From assembly GCF_040499845.1 (NCBI RefSeq), contig NZ_CP159342.1, forward strand, positions 4,154,001 to 4,218,000: a DNA stretch of 64,000 nucleotides. The letters are read 5' to 3'. This document shows positions 40,151 through 50,019 of the stretch, in pieces; within the stretch, counting starts at the first letter, position 1; each line of letters opens with the position of its first letter. Source of the DNA: Micromonospora sp. CCTCC AA 2012012 (lineage in GTDB: Bacteria > Actinomycetota > Actinomycetes > Mycobacteriales > Micromonosporaceae). A program made the translations under genes and the position numbers. The notes under the pieces are model-generated. The model searched no databases. It was given only the letters and a program-made list of their open reading frames with translations, and was not told the DNA's origin.

Positions 40151-40169
40151 TTAGGCACGCCTCAGTTTA
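40151..40169. promoter_or_regulatory. Putative IdeR/DmdR iron box upstream of efeUOB
   Basis: The 19 bases from 40151 (TTAGGCACGCCTCAGTTTA) match the DtxR/IdeR consensus TWAGGTWAGSCTWACCTWA at 14 of 19 positions, with the best fit in the left half. It lies 18 bp from the efeU start, overlapping where RNA polymerase would bind. This fits iron repression of an iron-uptake operon. Confidence 0.6.
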
Positions 40170-40305
40170 CTTAGGGCAGCCATACCTTCCCTCTGATCCG
40201 GCGCGGCGTCAAGTCGTTCATGACAACGTCACCCCGGCACCGAGGGGCATCGCCGCGGCCCCGAGCTGTGGCATCATCCGGCCAACCCCCGCAGACAGGA
40301 CGACC

Positions 40306-40758
40306 GTGGCCGACGACCTCTTCACCCCCACCATCACCCCCGCGGCCTACGAGGCCGACCGCCGACCGGCCTGGCGACCCGGCTCGCTGCTCTATCCCGC
40401 CGTCTTCGGCGGGGCGCTCGCGGTCACCGTGCTGGCCCTGGTCAACGCCCGTCGGCTGCGGCTGCCCACCGGGCCCACCCTGGCCATCGCCGGCACCGGG
40501 CTGGCCGCCGTGGTCGCCCGGGCGGCGGTCACCGTCACGCTCCTCCACGGCCACGTCTCCGGCCCCGGCCGGCTGGTCGGGGCGCTCTCCGGCGTCGCCG
40601 TCTGGGGAGTCGCCAACCTGACCCAGAAGGGCCGGTTCCGAAGCTGGGAGATGCGCGGCGGCACCCCCGCCTCACTGGTGCTGCCCGGCATCGCGGCTTC
40701 CCTCGGGCTCGGCCTGGTCGAGGCGATCCCCCTCGCGGTCGCGCTGGGTGCCTCGTGA
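40306..40758 (+). CDS. Small membrane protein, unknown function
   Basis: A 150-residue protein with a 25-residue polar N-terminus and about four hydrophobic helices (LLYPAVFGGALAVTVLALV, TGPTLAIAGTGLAAVVARAA, LVGALSGVAVWGVANL, ASLVLPGIAASLGLGLVEAI). I do not recognise a family. GTG 40306 has AGGA 5 nt upstream. Its stop overlaps the GTG of the TPR gene (GTGA), so the two are translationally coupled. Divergent from efeU. Confidence 0.75.
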   Translation: MADDLFTPTITPAAYEADRRPAWRPGSLLYPAVFGGALAVTVLALVNARRLRLPTGPTLAIAGTGLAAVVARAAVTVTLLHGHVSGPGRLVGALSGVAVWGVANLTQKGRFRSWEMRGGTPASLVLPGIAASLGLGLVEAIPLAVALGAS

Positions 40759-41624
40759 CCGCCCCCGGGGAGCAGCTGACCCGCGTGGTCGCCCTGCTGG
40801 AGCTGGACCGCCCGGAGCAGGCGCTGGCGGAGCTGGGTCGGCTGCCCGGGGCGCTGGCCACCGGCGCGGCGGCGTACCGGCTGCGGGTGCTGGCGCTCAG
40901 CGCGTTGGACCGCTGGGACGAGACGGCCGCGGTCGCCCGGCGGGGGTTGGCCGAGGTCGGGCCGGATCCCGAACTGCTCGGCCGGCTGGGTGTCGCGCTG
41001 CGCCACCAGGGCGCCTACGCGCCGGCCGAACGGGCGCTGCTCGACGCGCTGGCCCTCGACCCGCAGGACCCGTGGCTGCTCTGCCAGTACGCCGACCTCT
41101 GCGTCACCGTCGACCAGACCGACAAGGCCGCCCGGCTGCTCGCCCGCGCCGCCGAGCTGGCGCCGGAGGATCCGGCCGTGCACGCCGGCCGGATCCAGCT
41201 CGCGTACGCCCGGGGCGACGACCGGGCGGCCGAGCGGCTGGCCCGGGAGTTCCTCGGCCGCCACCCGGAGCACCCGGCGGCGCTGGCCATGCACGGCGGG
41301 ATCGCGGTGGAACGCGGCCGGATCACCGCCGCGCACCGCTCCTTCGGTCAGGCGGTCGCACACCAGCCCGACGACCCCGACTACGCCGAGGCCGCCTGGG
41401 AGACCCGGGTGTACGCACACCCGCTGCTGCTGCCGCTGCGCCCGCTCTACCGGCTGGGCATCCGGCTGTGGCTGATCGCGGTGGGCAGCATCGCCCTGCT
41501 CAACCTGCTCGGGCTGCCCGTCGCCGCGTTCGCCGTGGCGATGACCTGGCTGGCCTACTGCGTCTGGTCCTGGATCGCCCCACCCCTGGTCCGCCGCCTG
41601 GTACGCGGCCGGTGGCGGGCGTGA
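40755..41624 (+). CDS. TPR protein with C-terminal membrane hairpin
   Basis: A 289-residue protein. Residues 1-215 are tetratricopeptide-like helical pairs (ELDRPEQALAELGRLPGAL, HQGAYAPAERALLDALALDP, DQTDKAARLLARAAELAPED, ITAAHRSFGQAVAHQPDDPD). The C-terminus has two hydrophobic helices (LWLIAVGSIALLNLLGLPV, FAVAMTWLAYCVWSWIA) and a basic end. TPRs should face the cytoplasm as a protein-binding platform on the membrane. It is coupled by 4-base overlaps to the gene before and the 53-residue gene after. Confidence 0.82.
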   Translation: MTAPGEQLTRVVALLELDRPEQALAELGRLPGALATGAAAYRLRVLALSALDRWDETAAVARRGLAEVGPDPELLGRLGVALRHQGAYAPAERALLDALALDPQDPWLLCQYADLCVTVDQTDKAARLLARAAELAPEDPAVHAGRIQLAYARGDDRAAERLAREFLGRHPEHPAALAMHGGIAVERGRITAAHRSFGQAVAHQPDDPDYAEAAWETRVYAHPLLLPLRPLYRLGIRLWLIAVGSIALLNLLGLPVAAFAVAMTWLAYCVWSWIAPPLVRRLVRGRWRA

Positions 41625-41782
41625 CGACCGCGCGCGGGCTGCTGCCCTGGCTCGGTGTGCTGGCGCTGGTGATGCTGCTCAGCGCGCTGCGGATGCGCCC
41701 GCTGGCCACCGCGGTCTCGCTCGCCTGGCTGGCCTGGTGCGTCTGGACCTGGGTGCGACCGACCCGCCGCCCGCCCGGCTGA
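41621..41782 (+). CDS. 53-residue membrane protein, relic or partner of the TPR C-terminus
   Basis: A tiny ORF starting with GTG in the GTGA overlap of the TPR stop. Two hydrophobic stretches (LLPWLGVLALVMLLSAL and LATAVSLAWLAWCVWTWV) and a basic Pro-rich end. The second helix is clearly similar to the TPR protein's last helix (TWLAYCVWSWIAP against AWLAWCVWTWVRP), so it probably arose by duplication of that hairpin. Coupling and conservation of the motif argue for a real gene. Confidence 0.62.
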   Translation: MTTARGLLPWLGVLALVMLLSALRMRPLATAVSLAWLAWCVWTWVRPTRRPPG

Positions 41783-41816
41783 GCCGCGCCCCTCGCCGTC
41801 ACCGGCCGGGAACGAC

Positions 41817-41854
41817 GGAACCGGGTCGGCCGCACGTGCGGCCGACCCGGTTCC
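41817..41854. terminator. Bidirectional terminator (perfect 38-bp palindrome)
   Basis: A perfect inverted repeat from 41817 to 41854, with no unpaired loop base needed, lies between the convergent 53-residue gene and ahcY. Confidence 0.8.
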
Positions 41855-41864
41855 GGGGTGTCGA

Positions 41865-43364
<1,500 letters not shown>

Positions 43365-43659
43365 GGAAGCTCCTGTCGAACGTTTTGTGGTGCGCAGCTC
43401 TCCACCTTACGCGCGGCACCGGTCGGACCGTGCCCGGCTGGAGCGGGCCTAGGGAAGTACCCGGTTGGACAGCGCACGGGGCGGTCGGCGGTGAACGGTC
43501 TTTCCGCCCACCTGCCGCCCGCCCCGTGCATCCCCCCGGTTTGGTTCCCCGCACATCGCCGGACCTTCGTCGCGACAACGTTGCGTACCCATAGGGTCAC
43601 ATTGGGCAAGGGGGTCGTCAAGCTATTTCGGAAAAGTCCGACTTGTGTCGTGGCGGAGT
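43365..43659 (-). other. Intergenic region between manA and ahcY
   Basis: About 295 bp with no supportable gene; it should hold the ahcY promoter. TTGACG on the minus strand (43620-43615) is a fair -35, but the nearest -10-like TATGGG is too far (22 bp). I looked for an SAH riboswitch core and did not find one. A short TCGGA/TCCGA stem (43628-43641) lies just past manA. Confidence 0.5.
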
Positions 43660-44823
43660 TCAGCGCAGGCCGCACGTCGCGACGTACGCCTCGCCCTCAC
43701 CGCCGACCACCAGCGGCCCGCCGGCCGCGGTCCCGACCGCCGCCTGTCCGGGCGCGAGCGTGACGGTGCCCACCCCGTCGTCGACGGCGAGCTTGCCGGC
43801 CCGACAGAGCACCACCCGCGGCCCCGGCAGGGCCAGCCGCACCCCCGGCGCGCCGGCCTCCACCGTCACCCGGTGCAGCGCGAAGTCGTCCACCGGCACC
43901 GGCCAGGTCACCACCCCCGGCGCCACCACGACCGGCGCCACCACCGGCTGCTCCAGCACCTCGAAACGCAGCACCCGCAGCAGCTCGGCCACGTCCACCC
44001 GCTTCGGGGTCAGCCCGCCGCGCAGCACGTTGTCGCTGGCCGCCATGATCTCCACGCCGGCGCCCCGCAGATAGGCGTGCAGGTTGCCGGCCGGCATCCA
44101 GATCGCCTCCCCGGGCGCCAGCCGCACGTGGTGCAGCAGCAACGCCACCAGCACCCCCGGATCGGCCGGGTACCGCACCGCCAGCGCGCGGGCCAGCTCC
44201 GCGTCGGAGCCGGCCGACTCCGCCGCCAGCACCGCCGCGACCAGCCCCGCCCGCTCCGACTCCGGCCAGCTCAACAGCAGGCGTACGGCCTCCCGCAGCC
44301 CCGCCGGCCCGGTCCGCAACGCCGCCACCACCGGCGCCAGCACGGGTACGCCGAACGCCTCGATCGCCGTCGCCGACTCCGCCGGGTCACGGAACCCGCA
44401 CAGCGCCTCGAACGGCGAGAGCGCGACCAGCAGCTCCGGCTTGTGGTACGGGTCGACGTAGTTCACCCGCCCGTCGCCGCGCTCCGCGTCCGCGGCGTGC
44501 CCCGCCCGCGCCTGCTCCGCGTCCGGGTGGGCCTGGAGGCTGAGCGGGGCGTCGGCGGCCAGCACCTTCAGCAGGAACGGCAGCCGGGTGCCGAACCGGC
44601 CCACCAGGCGCTCGCCCAGCCAGTGCGCCGGCTCGGCGAGCAGCAGGTCGGTCAGGCTCACCGGCGTGCCGTCCCGGTCCACCGTGGCCGGGGCGCCCGG
44701 ATGGGCGCCCAGCCACAGCTCGGCCTCCGGACCCTCGCTCGGCACCGGGCGCCCCTGCAACTCGGCGATCGCCGAGCGGGACCCCCACGCGTAGTCGCGA
44801 ATGCGGCCGTTCAGCAGTTCCAC
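43660..44823 (-). CDS. manA: Mannose-6-phosphate isomerase, class I
   Basis: A 387-residue zinc enzyme converting mannose-6-P and fructose-6-P for GDP-mannose and glycan synthesis. Zinc and active-site motifs: LPFLLKVLAADAPLSLQAHP (Gln, His), DPYHKPELLVALSPFEALCG (Glu), and IWMPAGNLHAYLRGAGVEIM (His). GTG 44823 has GGGAG 6 nt upstream; it overlaps the stop of the CDF transporter gene upstream. Part of a tight cluster with a transporter, a SIS protein and a Trm112-like protein. Confidence 0.93.
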   Translation of the reverse strand: MELLNGRIRDYAWGSRSAIAELQGRPVPSEGPEAELWLGAHPGAPATVDRDGTPVSLTDLLLAEPAHWLGERLVGRFGTRLPFLLKVLAADAPLSLQAHPDAEQARAGHAADAERGDGRVNYVDPYHKPELLVALSPFEALCGFRDPAESATAIEAFGVPVLAPVVAALRTGPAGLREAVRLLLSWPESERAGLVAAVLAAESAGSDAELARALAVRYPADPGVLVALLLHHVRLAPGEAIWMPAGNLHAYLRGAGVEIMAASDNVLRGGLTPKRVDVAELLRVLRFEVLEQPVVAPVVVAPGVVTWPVPVDDFALHRVTVEAGAPGVRLALPGPRVVLCRAGKLAVDDGVGTVTLAPGQAAVGTAAGGPLVVGGEGEAYVATCGLR

Positions 44824-44825
44824 GC

Positions 44826-45827
44826 TCAACTCCCGGGGTGCACGGCCTCTTCGTCGGCCTCAGGCTGCGGCACCGCGGTGTGCGAGGCGGCCCCGGTGCC
44901 GGCCCGCTCCGCGGCTGCGCTGTAGATGTCCGGTTCCAGGTAGATCACCCGGGCGATCGGCACCTCGGCCCGGATGCGGGCCTCCACGGCGTTGATGCCC
45001 CGGGCCAGTTCCTCGGCGCTCTCGCACGGCGACACCGCGATCTTCGCGGCCACCATCAGCTCCTCCGGACCCAGGTAGAGCGTCTTCATGTGGATGATCC
45101 GCTCGACCTCCGGGCCGCCGGCGACGGCCCGCTCGATCTTCGCCAGCTCCTTCGGGTCGGCACCCTCCCCCAGCAGCAGGCTCTTCGTCTCGATCGCCAG
45201 CGTGGCGGCGATGATCACCAGCAGGACACCGATCATCGCGGTGCCGGCCGCGTCCCACATTCCGTTGCCGGTGAGCAGCGTCATCCCCACGCCGAAGAGC
45301 GCGAAGACCAGACCGATCAGCGCGCCGAAGTCCTCCAGCAGCACCACCGGCAGCTCCGGCGCCTTGGCCCGGCGGATGAACCGCACCCAGGACTGGCTGC
45401 CCCGGATCTGGTTCGACTCCTTGATCGCGGTACGGAACGAGAAGCCCTCCATCCCGATCGCGGCGACCAGCACCGCCACCGGCACCCACTGCCAGCTGGA
45501 GATCGGGTGCGGATCGGCCGCCTTGTGGTACGCCTCGTAGAGCGCGAAGAGGCCACCCAGACTGAACAGCACGATCGCCACGATGAACGCGTAGATGTAC
45601 CGCTCCCGGCCGTACCCGAAGGGGTGTTCCGGGGTGGCCTCCCGCTTGGCCCGCCGCCCGCCGAGCAGCAGCAGGCCCTGGTTGCCGGAGTCCGCGACCG
45701 AGTGGATCGACTCGGCCAGCATCGACGAGGAGCCGGTCAGCAGGAACGCGATGAACTTGGTGACGGCGATGCCGATGTTTGCCGCGAGCGCGGCGACGAT
45801 CGCCTTCGTCCCGCCGTTGGCGCTCAT
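44826..45827 (-). CDS. Cation diffusion facilitator (CDF) transporter
   Basis: A 333-residue CDF-type exporter with about five to six transmembrane helices. Metal-site helices carry SMLAESIHSVADSGNQGLL (H/D ligands) and LLEDFGALIGLVFALFG. A C-terminal cytoplasmic domain has EVERIIHMKTLYLGPEELMV. The family exports Zn, Mn or other divalent ions; specificity unknown. I use ATG 45827 (MSANGGTKAIVAALAAN) although a GTG at 45848 is in frame. It intervenes between manA and the SIS gene, with overlapping or nearly overlapping ends. Confidence 0.88.
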   Translation of the reverse strand: MSANGGTKAIVAALAANIGIAVTKFIAFLLTGSSSMLAESIHSVADSGNQGLLLLGGRRAKREATPEHPFGYGRERYIYAFIVAIVLFSLGGLFALYEAYHKAADPHPISSWQWVPVAVLVAAIGMEGFSFRTAIKESNQIRGSQSWVRFIRRAKAPELPVVLLEDFGALIGLVFALFGVGMTLLTGNGMWDAAGTAMIGVLLVIIAATLAIETKSLLLGEGADPKELAKIERAVAGGPEVERIIHMKTLYLGPEELMVAAKIAVSPCESAEELARGINAVEARIRAEVPIARVIYLEPDIYSAAAERAGTGAASHTAVPQPEADEEAVHPGS

Positions 45828-45852
45828 GCTCCCCGTCCGATGCCGCACATGG

Positions 45853-47049
45853 TCACTGGTTCGACAGCTCCTTCATTTCGGTGATGGCCGGGACCGCCAT
45901 CGGGTCAAGGCCGTGGGCCAACGCGAGATAGATCGAGGCGAAGTCCGGCACCGCCATCAGCGAGGCGAGCCGCTCCAGCGCGGAGCCACCCTCGGCGGTG
46001 ACCACGTCGCAGCGCACGCCCCGCCGCTCGGCGAGGGTCTGCACCGCGTCGGCCCGGCGCTCCTCCACCGCGAGCGGCTCGTCGGTGTCGTCCTCGGCGT
46101 TGAGCCCGCCGTCGCGCAGCAGCACCAGCCGCAGCCGGGTCGCGTCGGGGTCGGCGGAGTCCGGGTCGGCGAAGATGTCCCGCTCCCCCTCGACCAGCCC
46201 GCCGAAGACGCCGTCGAGCAGGCCGACGCGGCCCCGGCCGGCCTCGCCGAGCGCCCCGGTGACGACCGGGTAGCGGGCGTTGGCGGAGAGGGTGTCACCG
46301 AAGCGGCGGGCGGCGACGGTCGCCAGTGGCGACGATCCCCAGACGATCGGGATGGAGCCGGACAGGCCCAGGGCGAGGGACTTCGCCGGGTTGACGAAGG
46401 ACTCGGCGGTGGGGCGGCACCGGTCGGCGTCCGCGTCCAGCCGGGCCGCGGTCTCGGCCAGGTCCGCCTCGTTGACCTTCACCAGCCCGAGCGTACGGGC
46501 CGCGAGCAGGACCGGCACCGTGAGCGCCCAGAGGCTGGCCCGGGCCGGGGCCCGCCGGGGCACCGGGATGAACGGGGCGCGGGCCCGCTCGGCCACCGAC
46601 TGGAGCTGCGAGTCGGGGGCGCCGACGGCGACCAGCCGCGCGCCCCGCCGATGCGCCGCCTCGGCGGCACCCAGCGCCTCGGGGCTGCGACCGGAGGCGC
46701 TGACCGCGATGACCACGTCCGCCGCACCGACCCAGCCGGGCACGCCGGCGCTGCGGTGCGGGATGACCGGCACCGGGCAGCGCGGCCCGGCGACCGTGGC
46801 CAGCACGTCACCCGTACGCCCCGCGGTGCCGATACCGGCGATGACGACCGCCCGGGGGCGACCGTCGTCCTCCAGCAGCGACAGGTTGGCCTCGGCGGTC
46901 AACGCCGCCGACTCCCGCACCTGCGCGCCCGCGGAGGCGGTGAAGCGGAGCATGCCACCCGGGTCGTGCTCGGCGAGCGCGTCCGGGTTGTCGAGCAGCG
47001 ACTCGTCGGCGTGCCGGTGCCCGCTGACCCCGGCCGTCCCCTCCATCAC
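45853..47049 (-). CDS. SIS-domain phosphosugar isomerase-like protein
   Basis: A 398-residue protein with two SIS-type halves as in bifunctional phosphoglucose/phosphomannose isomerases: VVIAGIGTAGRTGDVLATVA and VVIAVSASGRSPEALGAAE in the first, GSIPIVWGSSPLATVAARRF in the second. C-terminal FASIYLALAHGLDPMAVPAI is typical. The equivalent gene (Rv3256c) lies next to manA in M. tuberculosis, supporting a role in mannose donor synthesis. Its GTG overlaps the Trm112-like stop (GTGA). Confidence 0.85.
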   Translation of the reverse strand: MMEGTAGVSGHRHADESLLDNPDALAEHDPGGMLRFTASAGAQVRESAALTAEANLSLLEDDGRPRAVVIAGIGTAGRTGDVLATVAGPRCPVPVIPHRSAGVPGWVGAADVVIAVSASGRSPEALGAAEAAHRRGARLVAVGAPDSQLQSVAERARAPFIPVPRRAPARASLWALTVPVLLAARTLGLVKVNEADLAETAARLDADADRCRPTAESFVNPAKSLALGLSGSIPIVWGSSPLATVAARRFGDTLSANARYPVVTGALGEAGRGRVGLLDGVFGGLVEGERDIFADPDSADPDATRLRLVLLRDGGLNAEDDTDEPLAVEERRADAVQTLAERRGVRCDVVTAEGGSALERLASLMAVPDFASIYLALAHGLDPMAVPAITEMKELSNQ

Positions 47050-47231
47050 CGCTGCTGCGCGGGTCCGCCGCGCGCCTCGTCCAGCAGGAGCACCGGCACG
47101 TCGTCACGGACCTCGAAGATCCGGCCGCACTCGGTGCAGGTGAGCGTCTGCGCCTCGGCGTCGTAGTCGAGCGGGGCGTGATGCGTGTCCGGACAGGCGA
47201 GAATCTCGAGCAACTGCGGGTCGAGGGCCAC
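47046..47231 (-). CDS. Trm112-like zinc-ribbon protein
   Basis: A 61-residue protein: ALDPQLLEILACPDTHHAPL, TCTECGRIF and VRDDVPVLLLDEA match the Trm112 family. The usual CPxC is CPDT here, so only Cys13, Cys32 and Cys35 remain; His17/His18 could replace the fourth ligand. GGAAGGAG about 8 nt before GTG 47231 sets the start. Bacterial homologues may activate methyltransferases or be fused to glycosyl-lipid enzymes. Coupled to the SIS gene downstream. Confidence 0.82.
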   Translation of the reverse strand: MALDPQLLEILACPDTHHAPLDYDAEAQTLTCTECGRIFEVRDDVPVLLLDEARGGPAQQR

Positions 47232-47324
47232 GGCGTGGGCTCCTTCCACGTATGCGGACTCACCGGGCGGCGGTGCCGCCCGGCGCACGCGATCTTATCG
47301 GCGAACGCGCTCCGCCGCTCCGGC

Positions 47325-48362
47325 TCAGCCGGGCAGGCGGGGCATGACCGTGGTGGCGTCGCCTCCGGCGGGGGCGGGCGGCTCCCCGCCGGGCTGCCCG
47401 GTGCCCGGAGCGCCGTAGACGTTGCCGGTCGGGCGCGGGGCGGGCGTGGCACCGTAGACGCCGGGGGTGGGCTGGGGCGGCTGCTGCCCGTACACCTGGT
47501 CGGCGGGGGTGGCGGGGGTGGCAGAGCGGTACGTCGTGCCGCCCGGGTTGCGCGGCAACGGGACCTCCGGGTAGCCGGCGGCGTGGTCGTCGACCTTGTC
47601 CGTCCGGTTGCGGCGGACCAGCAGCACGATCAGGGCGACGCCGACGAGCACCAGCGCGATGCCGAACCACATGATGGGAGAACCTCCGGAGGTGTCGTTC
47701 GCCGCGGCGACGGAAGACCCGGTCGCCGGGTCCAGCACGGCGGCCACGGCGGACGCGGTGTCGGCGGCGCTCGGCGGCTCGGTGGCCACGGCGCTCGCGC
47801 TCGGGGTGGGGGTGGGGGTCGGTGAGGGTTTCCGGGACGGGGTCGGCGACGCCGAGGCCGTCTTCTCGGCGCCCACCACCCGGGACGCCACGGCGTTGCG
47901 GCCGAGCACCCGGCCGACCGCGTTGGTCGCCTCCCCGACGACGGTGAGCCGGCCACCCGGCGCGCCGGCGACGAACGCGACCCGGTAACGCACCGTGATG
48001 CTCTTGCCCTTGCACAGGGCCGGGTTGGCCGGCGACGTCCGCGCCGAGTTCACCGTGCCACCACCGCCGGAGACGCCGACGGGGAACCACTGTCCGGCCA
48101 CGTTGACCTGCACCTGGACCTGGTCCGGCCGGACACCGTCGAGCCGGAGGCCGAGCGCGGTCCGCAGCAGTACGCACCCGTCGGTGCGCTTGCGCACCTC
48201 GACCGCCACCCCGCCCGGCGCGCCACCGGCGGTGAAGCTGCCCGCCGCGCGCACCTCCACCCGGTCACCGTCGGCCAACGCCGGCGACGCCCCGACGACC
48301 ACCAGGCCGCCCAGCAGCACGCTGACCGTGGCCAGCCGCGCCACGCGCCGCCGAACCGACAT
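47325..48362 (-). CDS. Secreted, membrane-anchored protein of unknown function
   Basis: A 345-residue type I membrane protein. Signal peptide with VSVLLGGLVVVGASPALA; an extracellular beta domain of about 130 residues with two cysteines (TDGCVLL, NPALCKGK); a Ser/Thr/Pro linker; one transmembrane helix (IMWFGIALVLVGVALIVLLV); and a Pro/Gly/Tyr-rich cytoplasmic tail of about 100 residues. Such tails may bind cytoskeletal or wall-associated partners. GAGGTGG upstream supports ATG 48362. No family recognised. Confidence 0.75.
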   Translation of the reverse strand: MSVRRRVARLATVSVLLGGLVVVGASPALADGDRVEVRAAGSFTAGGAPGGVAVEVRKRTDGCVLLRTALGLRLDGVRPDQVQVQVNVAGQWFPVGVSGGGGTVNSARTSPANPALCKGKSITVRYRVAFVAGAPGGRLTVVGEATNAVGRVLGRNAVASRVVGAEKTASASPTPSRKPSPTPTPTPSASAVATEPPSAADTASAVAAVLDPATGSSVAAANDTSGGSPIMWFGIALVLVGVALIVLLVRRNRTDKVDDHAAGYPEVPLPRNPGGTTYRSATPATPADQVYGQQPPQPTPGVYGATPAPRPTGNVYGAPGTGQPGGEPPAPAGGDATTVMPRLPG

Positions 48363-48399
48363 CTCCACCTCACCCGCTCCTGCCCCCGGCGGGGGTCCG

Positions 48400-48424
48400 C
48401 GGGTCAGGTTACTACCGGGTCAGG
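48400..48424. repeat. Short direct repeat upstream of the membrane-anchored protein gene
   Basis: CGGGTCAGG occurs at 48400-48408 and 48416-48424 (16-bp period), 38-62 bp upstream of the start at 48362. It could be a regulator site; no binding protein is suggested by context. Confidence 0.3.
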
Positions 48425-48523
48425 GGGGTGGCAGCTCATTGAGCGCTCCGCATGTGTGCGGCGACACGTACGCCCGTCCACCCTCGACGCGTCCGGACGG
48501 TGACCTGCGGGGCCGGGGTGCGC

Positions 48524-49255
48524 TCAGGCCGGGTCGGCGGCCAGGGCCGCCCGGCAGAGCCGGTCGGCGGTCCGCGTCGTCTCCGGCAGCCGGTACCGCG
48601 GGGTCAGCGCCAGCACCCGGTCGACGGCGTTCGCCAGGCTCATCCGGTGGCCCACGCTGACGAAGACCGGCTTCACCCCGTCCCGGGTCCGCAGCACCCG
48701 CCCGACCAGCTCGTCACCGTCCCGCAGCGGCGCCGAGTCGCCCCGGCGCGGCCCCGGCCCGTCCCAGCTGCCCACCAGCGGTGTCTTGCCCACCCCGATC
48801 GCCGGCAGCCCGGTGACCACGCCGAGATGACAGGCCAGCCCGAAGCGCCGCGGGTGGGCCAGCCCGTGCCCGTCGCAGACCAGCAGGTCGGGGCGGACGG
48901 TCAGCCGGTCCAGCGCGGCCAGCAACGCCGGCAGCTCACGGAACGCGAAGAGCCCCGGCACGTAGTCGAAGGCGGGCCGACCGACGCTCACCGCCTGGTC
49001 GACCACCGCGAGGGTCGCGGCGTCCAGCACGGTGACGGCCGCCGCGAGCCGGTCGCCGCTCTCCGCGTACGCGACGTCGAGGCCGGCCACCGTCGCCGGC
49101 GCGGTCGGGCCCGGCCCGGCCCGGTCCACCAACGGCCGCAACTCGTCCTGTACGCGCAGCGCCTCCGCGACGCTCCCCGGTGCCACGAACCCGGGGCGGC
49201 CCGTCGAGGCACGCTCCACCCCGGCGTCGCAGTCAGACGGATCGCAGGTTTGCAC
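48524..49255 (-). CDS. nfi: Endonuclease V
   Basis: A 243-residue deoxyinosine-specific repair endonuclease (cuts the second bond 3' of the lesion). Conserved motifs: [10 protein letters not shown] (metal Asp), [12 protein letters not shown] (Glu), [18 protein letters not shown] (Asp/His), and [11 protein letters not shown] (Lys). GTG 49255 gives a 23-nt overlap with the TPR-like gene upstream and a GGAGG 3 nt away; an internal GTG near residue 13 is an alternative. Length is slightly above E. coli Nfi. Confidence 0.9.
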   Translation of the reverse strand: MQTCDPSDCDAGVERASTGRPGFVAPGSVAEALRVQDELRPLVDRAGPGPTAPATVAGLDVAYAESGDRLAAAVTVLDAATLAVVDQAVSVGRPAFDYVPGLFAFRELPALLAALDRLTVRPDLLVCDGHGLAHPRRFGLACHLGVVTGLPAIGVGKTPLVGSWDGPGPRRGDSAPLRDGDELVGRVLRTRDGVKPVFVSVGHRMSLANAVDRVLALTPRYRLPETTRTADRLCRAALAADPA

Positions 49256-49877
49256 GGGCCTCCGCCACCCAGGTCAGGATCCCGTCGGCGCCCACCTTCT
49301 CGGCGAGGACAGCCGCCTCGTCGAGCAGGGCGAGGGCCCGGTCACCGTCGCCGTCACCGGCCGCCAGGTAGCCGAGCGCCACCAGGTTCGCGGCCACCCC
49401 GGGCAGGAACCCGATCTCCCGACGCAGCGCGGTGGACTCCTCCATCCGCCGCCGGGCCTCGTCGAGCCGGCCGCCGGCCTGGTCCAGGAAGGCCAGGTGC
49501 CGCAGCACGTACGACAGGGTCATCCGGTCGGCGGCCCGGGTCGCGAGTTCGTGGGCCCGCGCGAAGGCCGGGGCAGCAGCGTCGTCGTCCCCCCGGATGA
49601 CCTGGTGGAGGCAGCCCACCCAGAACAACGCCTCGCCCTCGCCGCGCGGGTCGTCCAATGTCCGGTACAGCTCGGCGGCCCGCTCGAAGAACGCCAGCTC
49701 ACGCGGGTCTTCCACCCGGTCGGCGAGGAAACGGGCGTGCAGCACCCGCCCGCGGGCGAGCAGCAGATCCGCCTCCACCGCGTCGAGCGTCCGGTCGGCG
49801 GCGGAGAGGGCCGCACTGTCGCCCCCGAAGACCGCGCTCTCGTACAGCTCCCTGGCCCGCTCGATCCGGTCCGTCAC
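49233..49877 (-). CDS. TPR-like repeat protein
   Basis: A 214-residue all-helical protein with TPR-like pairs: [80 protein letters not shown] and [26 protein letters not shown] 7 nt before GTG 49877 fixes the start. It overlaps nfi downstream. It lies next to the toxin operon, but the 142-bp gap to the immunity candidate suggests a separate unit. Function unknown. Confidence 0.72.
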   Translation of the reverse strand: MTDRIERARELYESAVFGGDSAALSAADRTLDAVEADLLLARGRVLHARFLADRVEDPRELAFFERAAELYRTLDDPRGEGEALFWVGCLHQVIRGDDDAAAPAFARAHELATRAADRMTLSYVLRHLAFLDQAGGRLDEARRRMEESTALRREIGFLPGVAANLVALGYLAAGDGDGDRALALLDEAAVLAEKVGADGILTWVAEARANLRSV

Positions 49878-50019
49878 GCCCCTGCCTCCCCGTCGTCGTT
49901 CACTGACCCACCCGCCCGTCGGTGCGCTCCCGCAGCAGATCCGCGTGACCGCAGTCATCCGTCTCGGCCATGCCGGGACCCTGGTTCAGTTCGCCGTCAC
50001 GCGCAACGCATCTGCGCGG

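Noticed and set aside
43365..43659. SAH riboswitch upstream of ahcY
   Set aside because: The conserved GAGGAGCGCUGC-type core is absent; only unrelated short stems are found.
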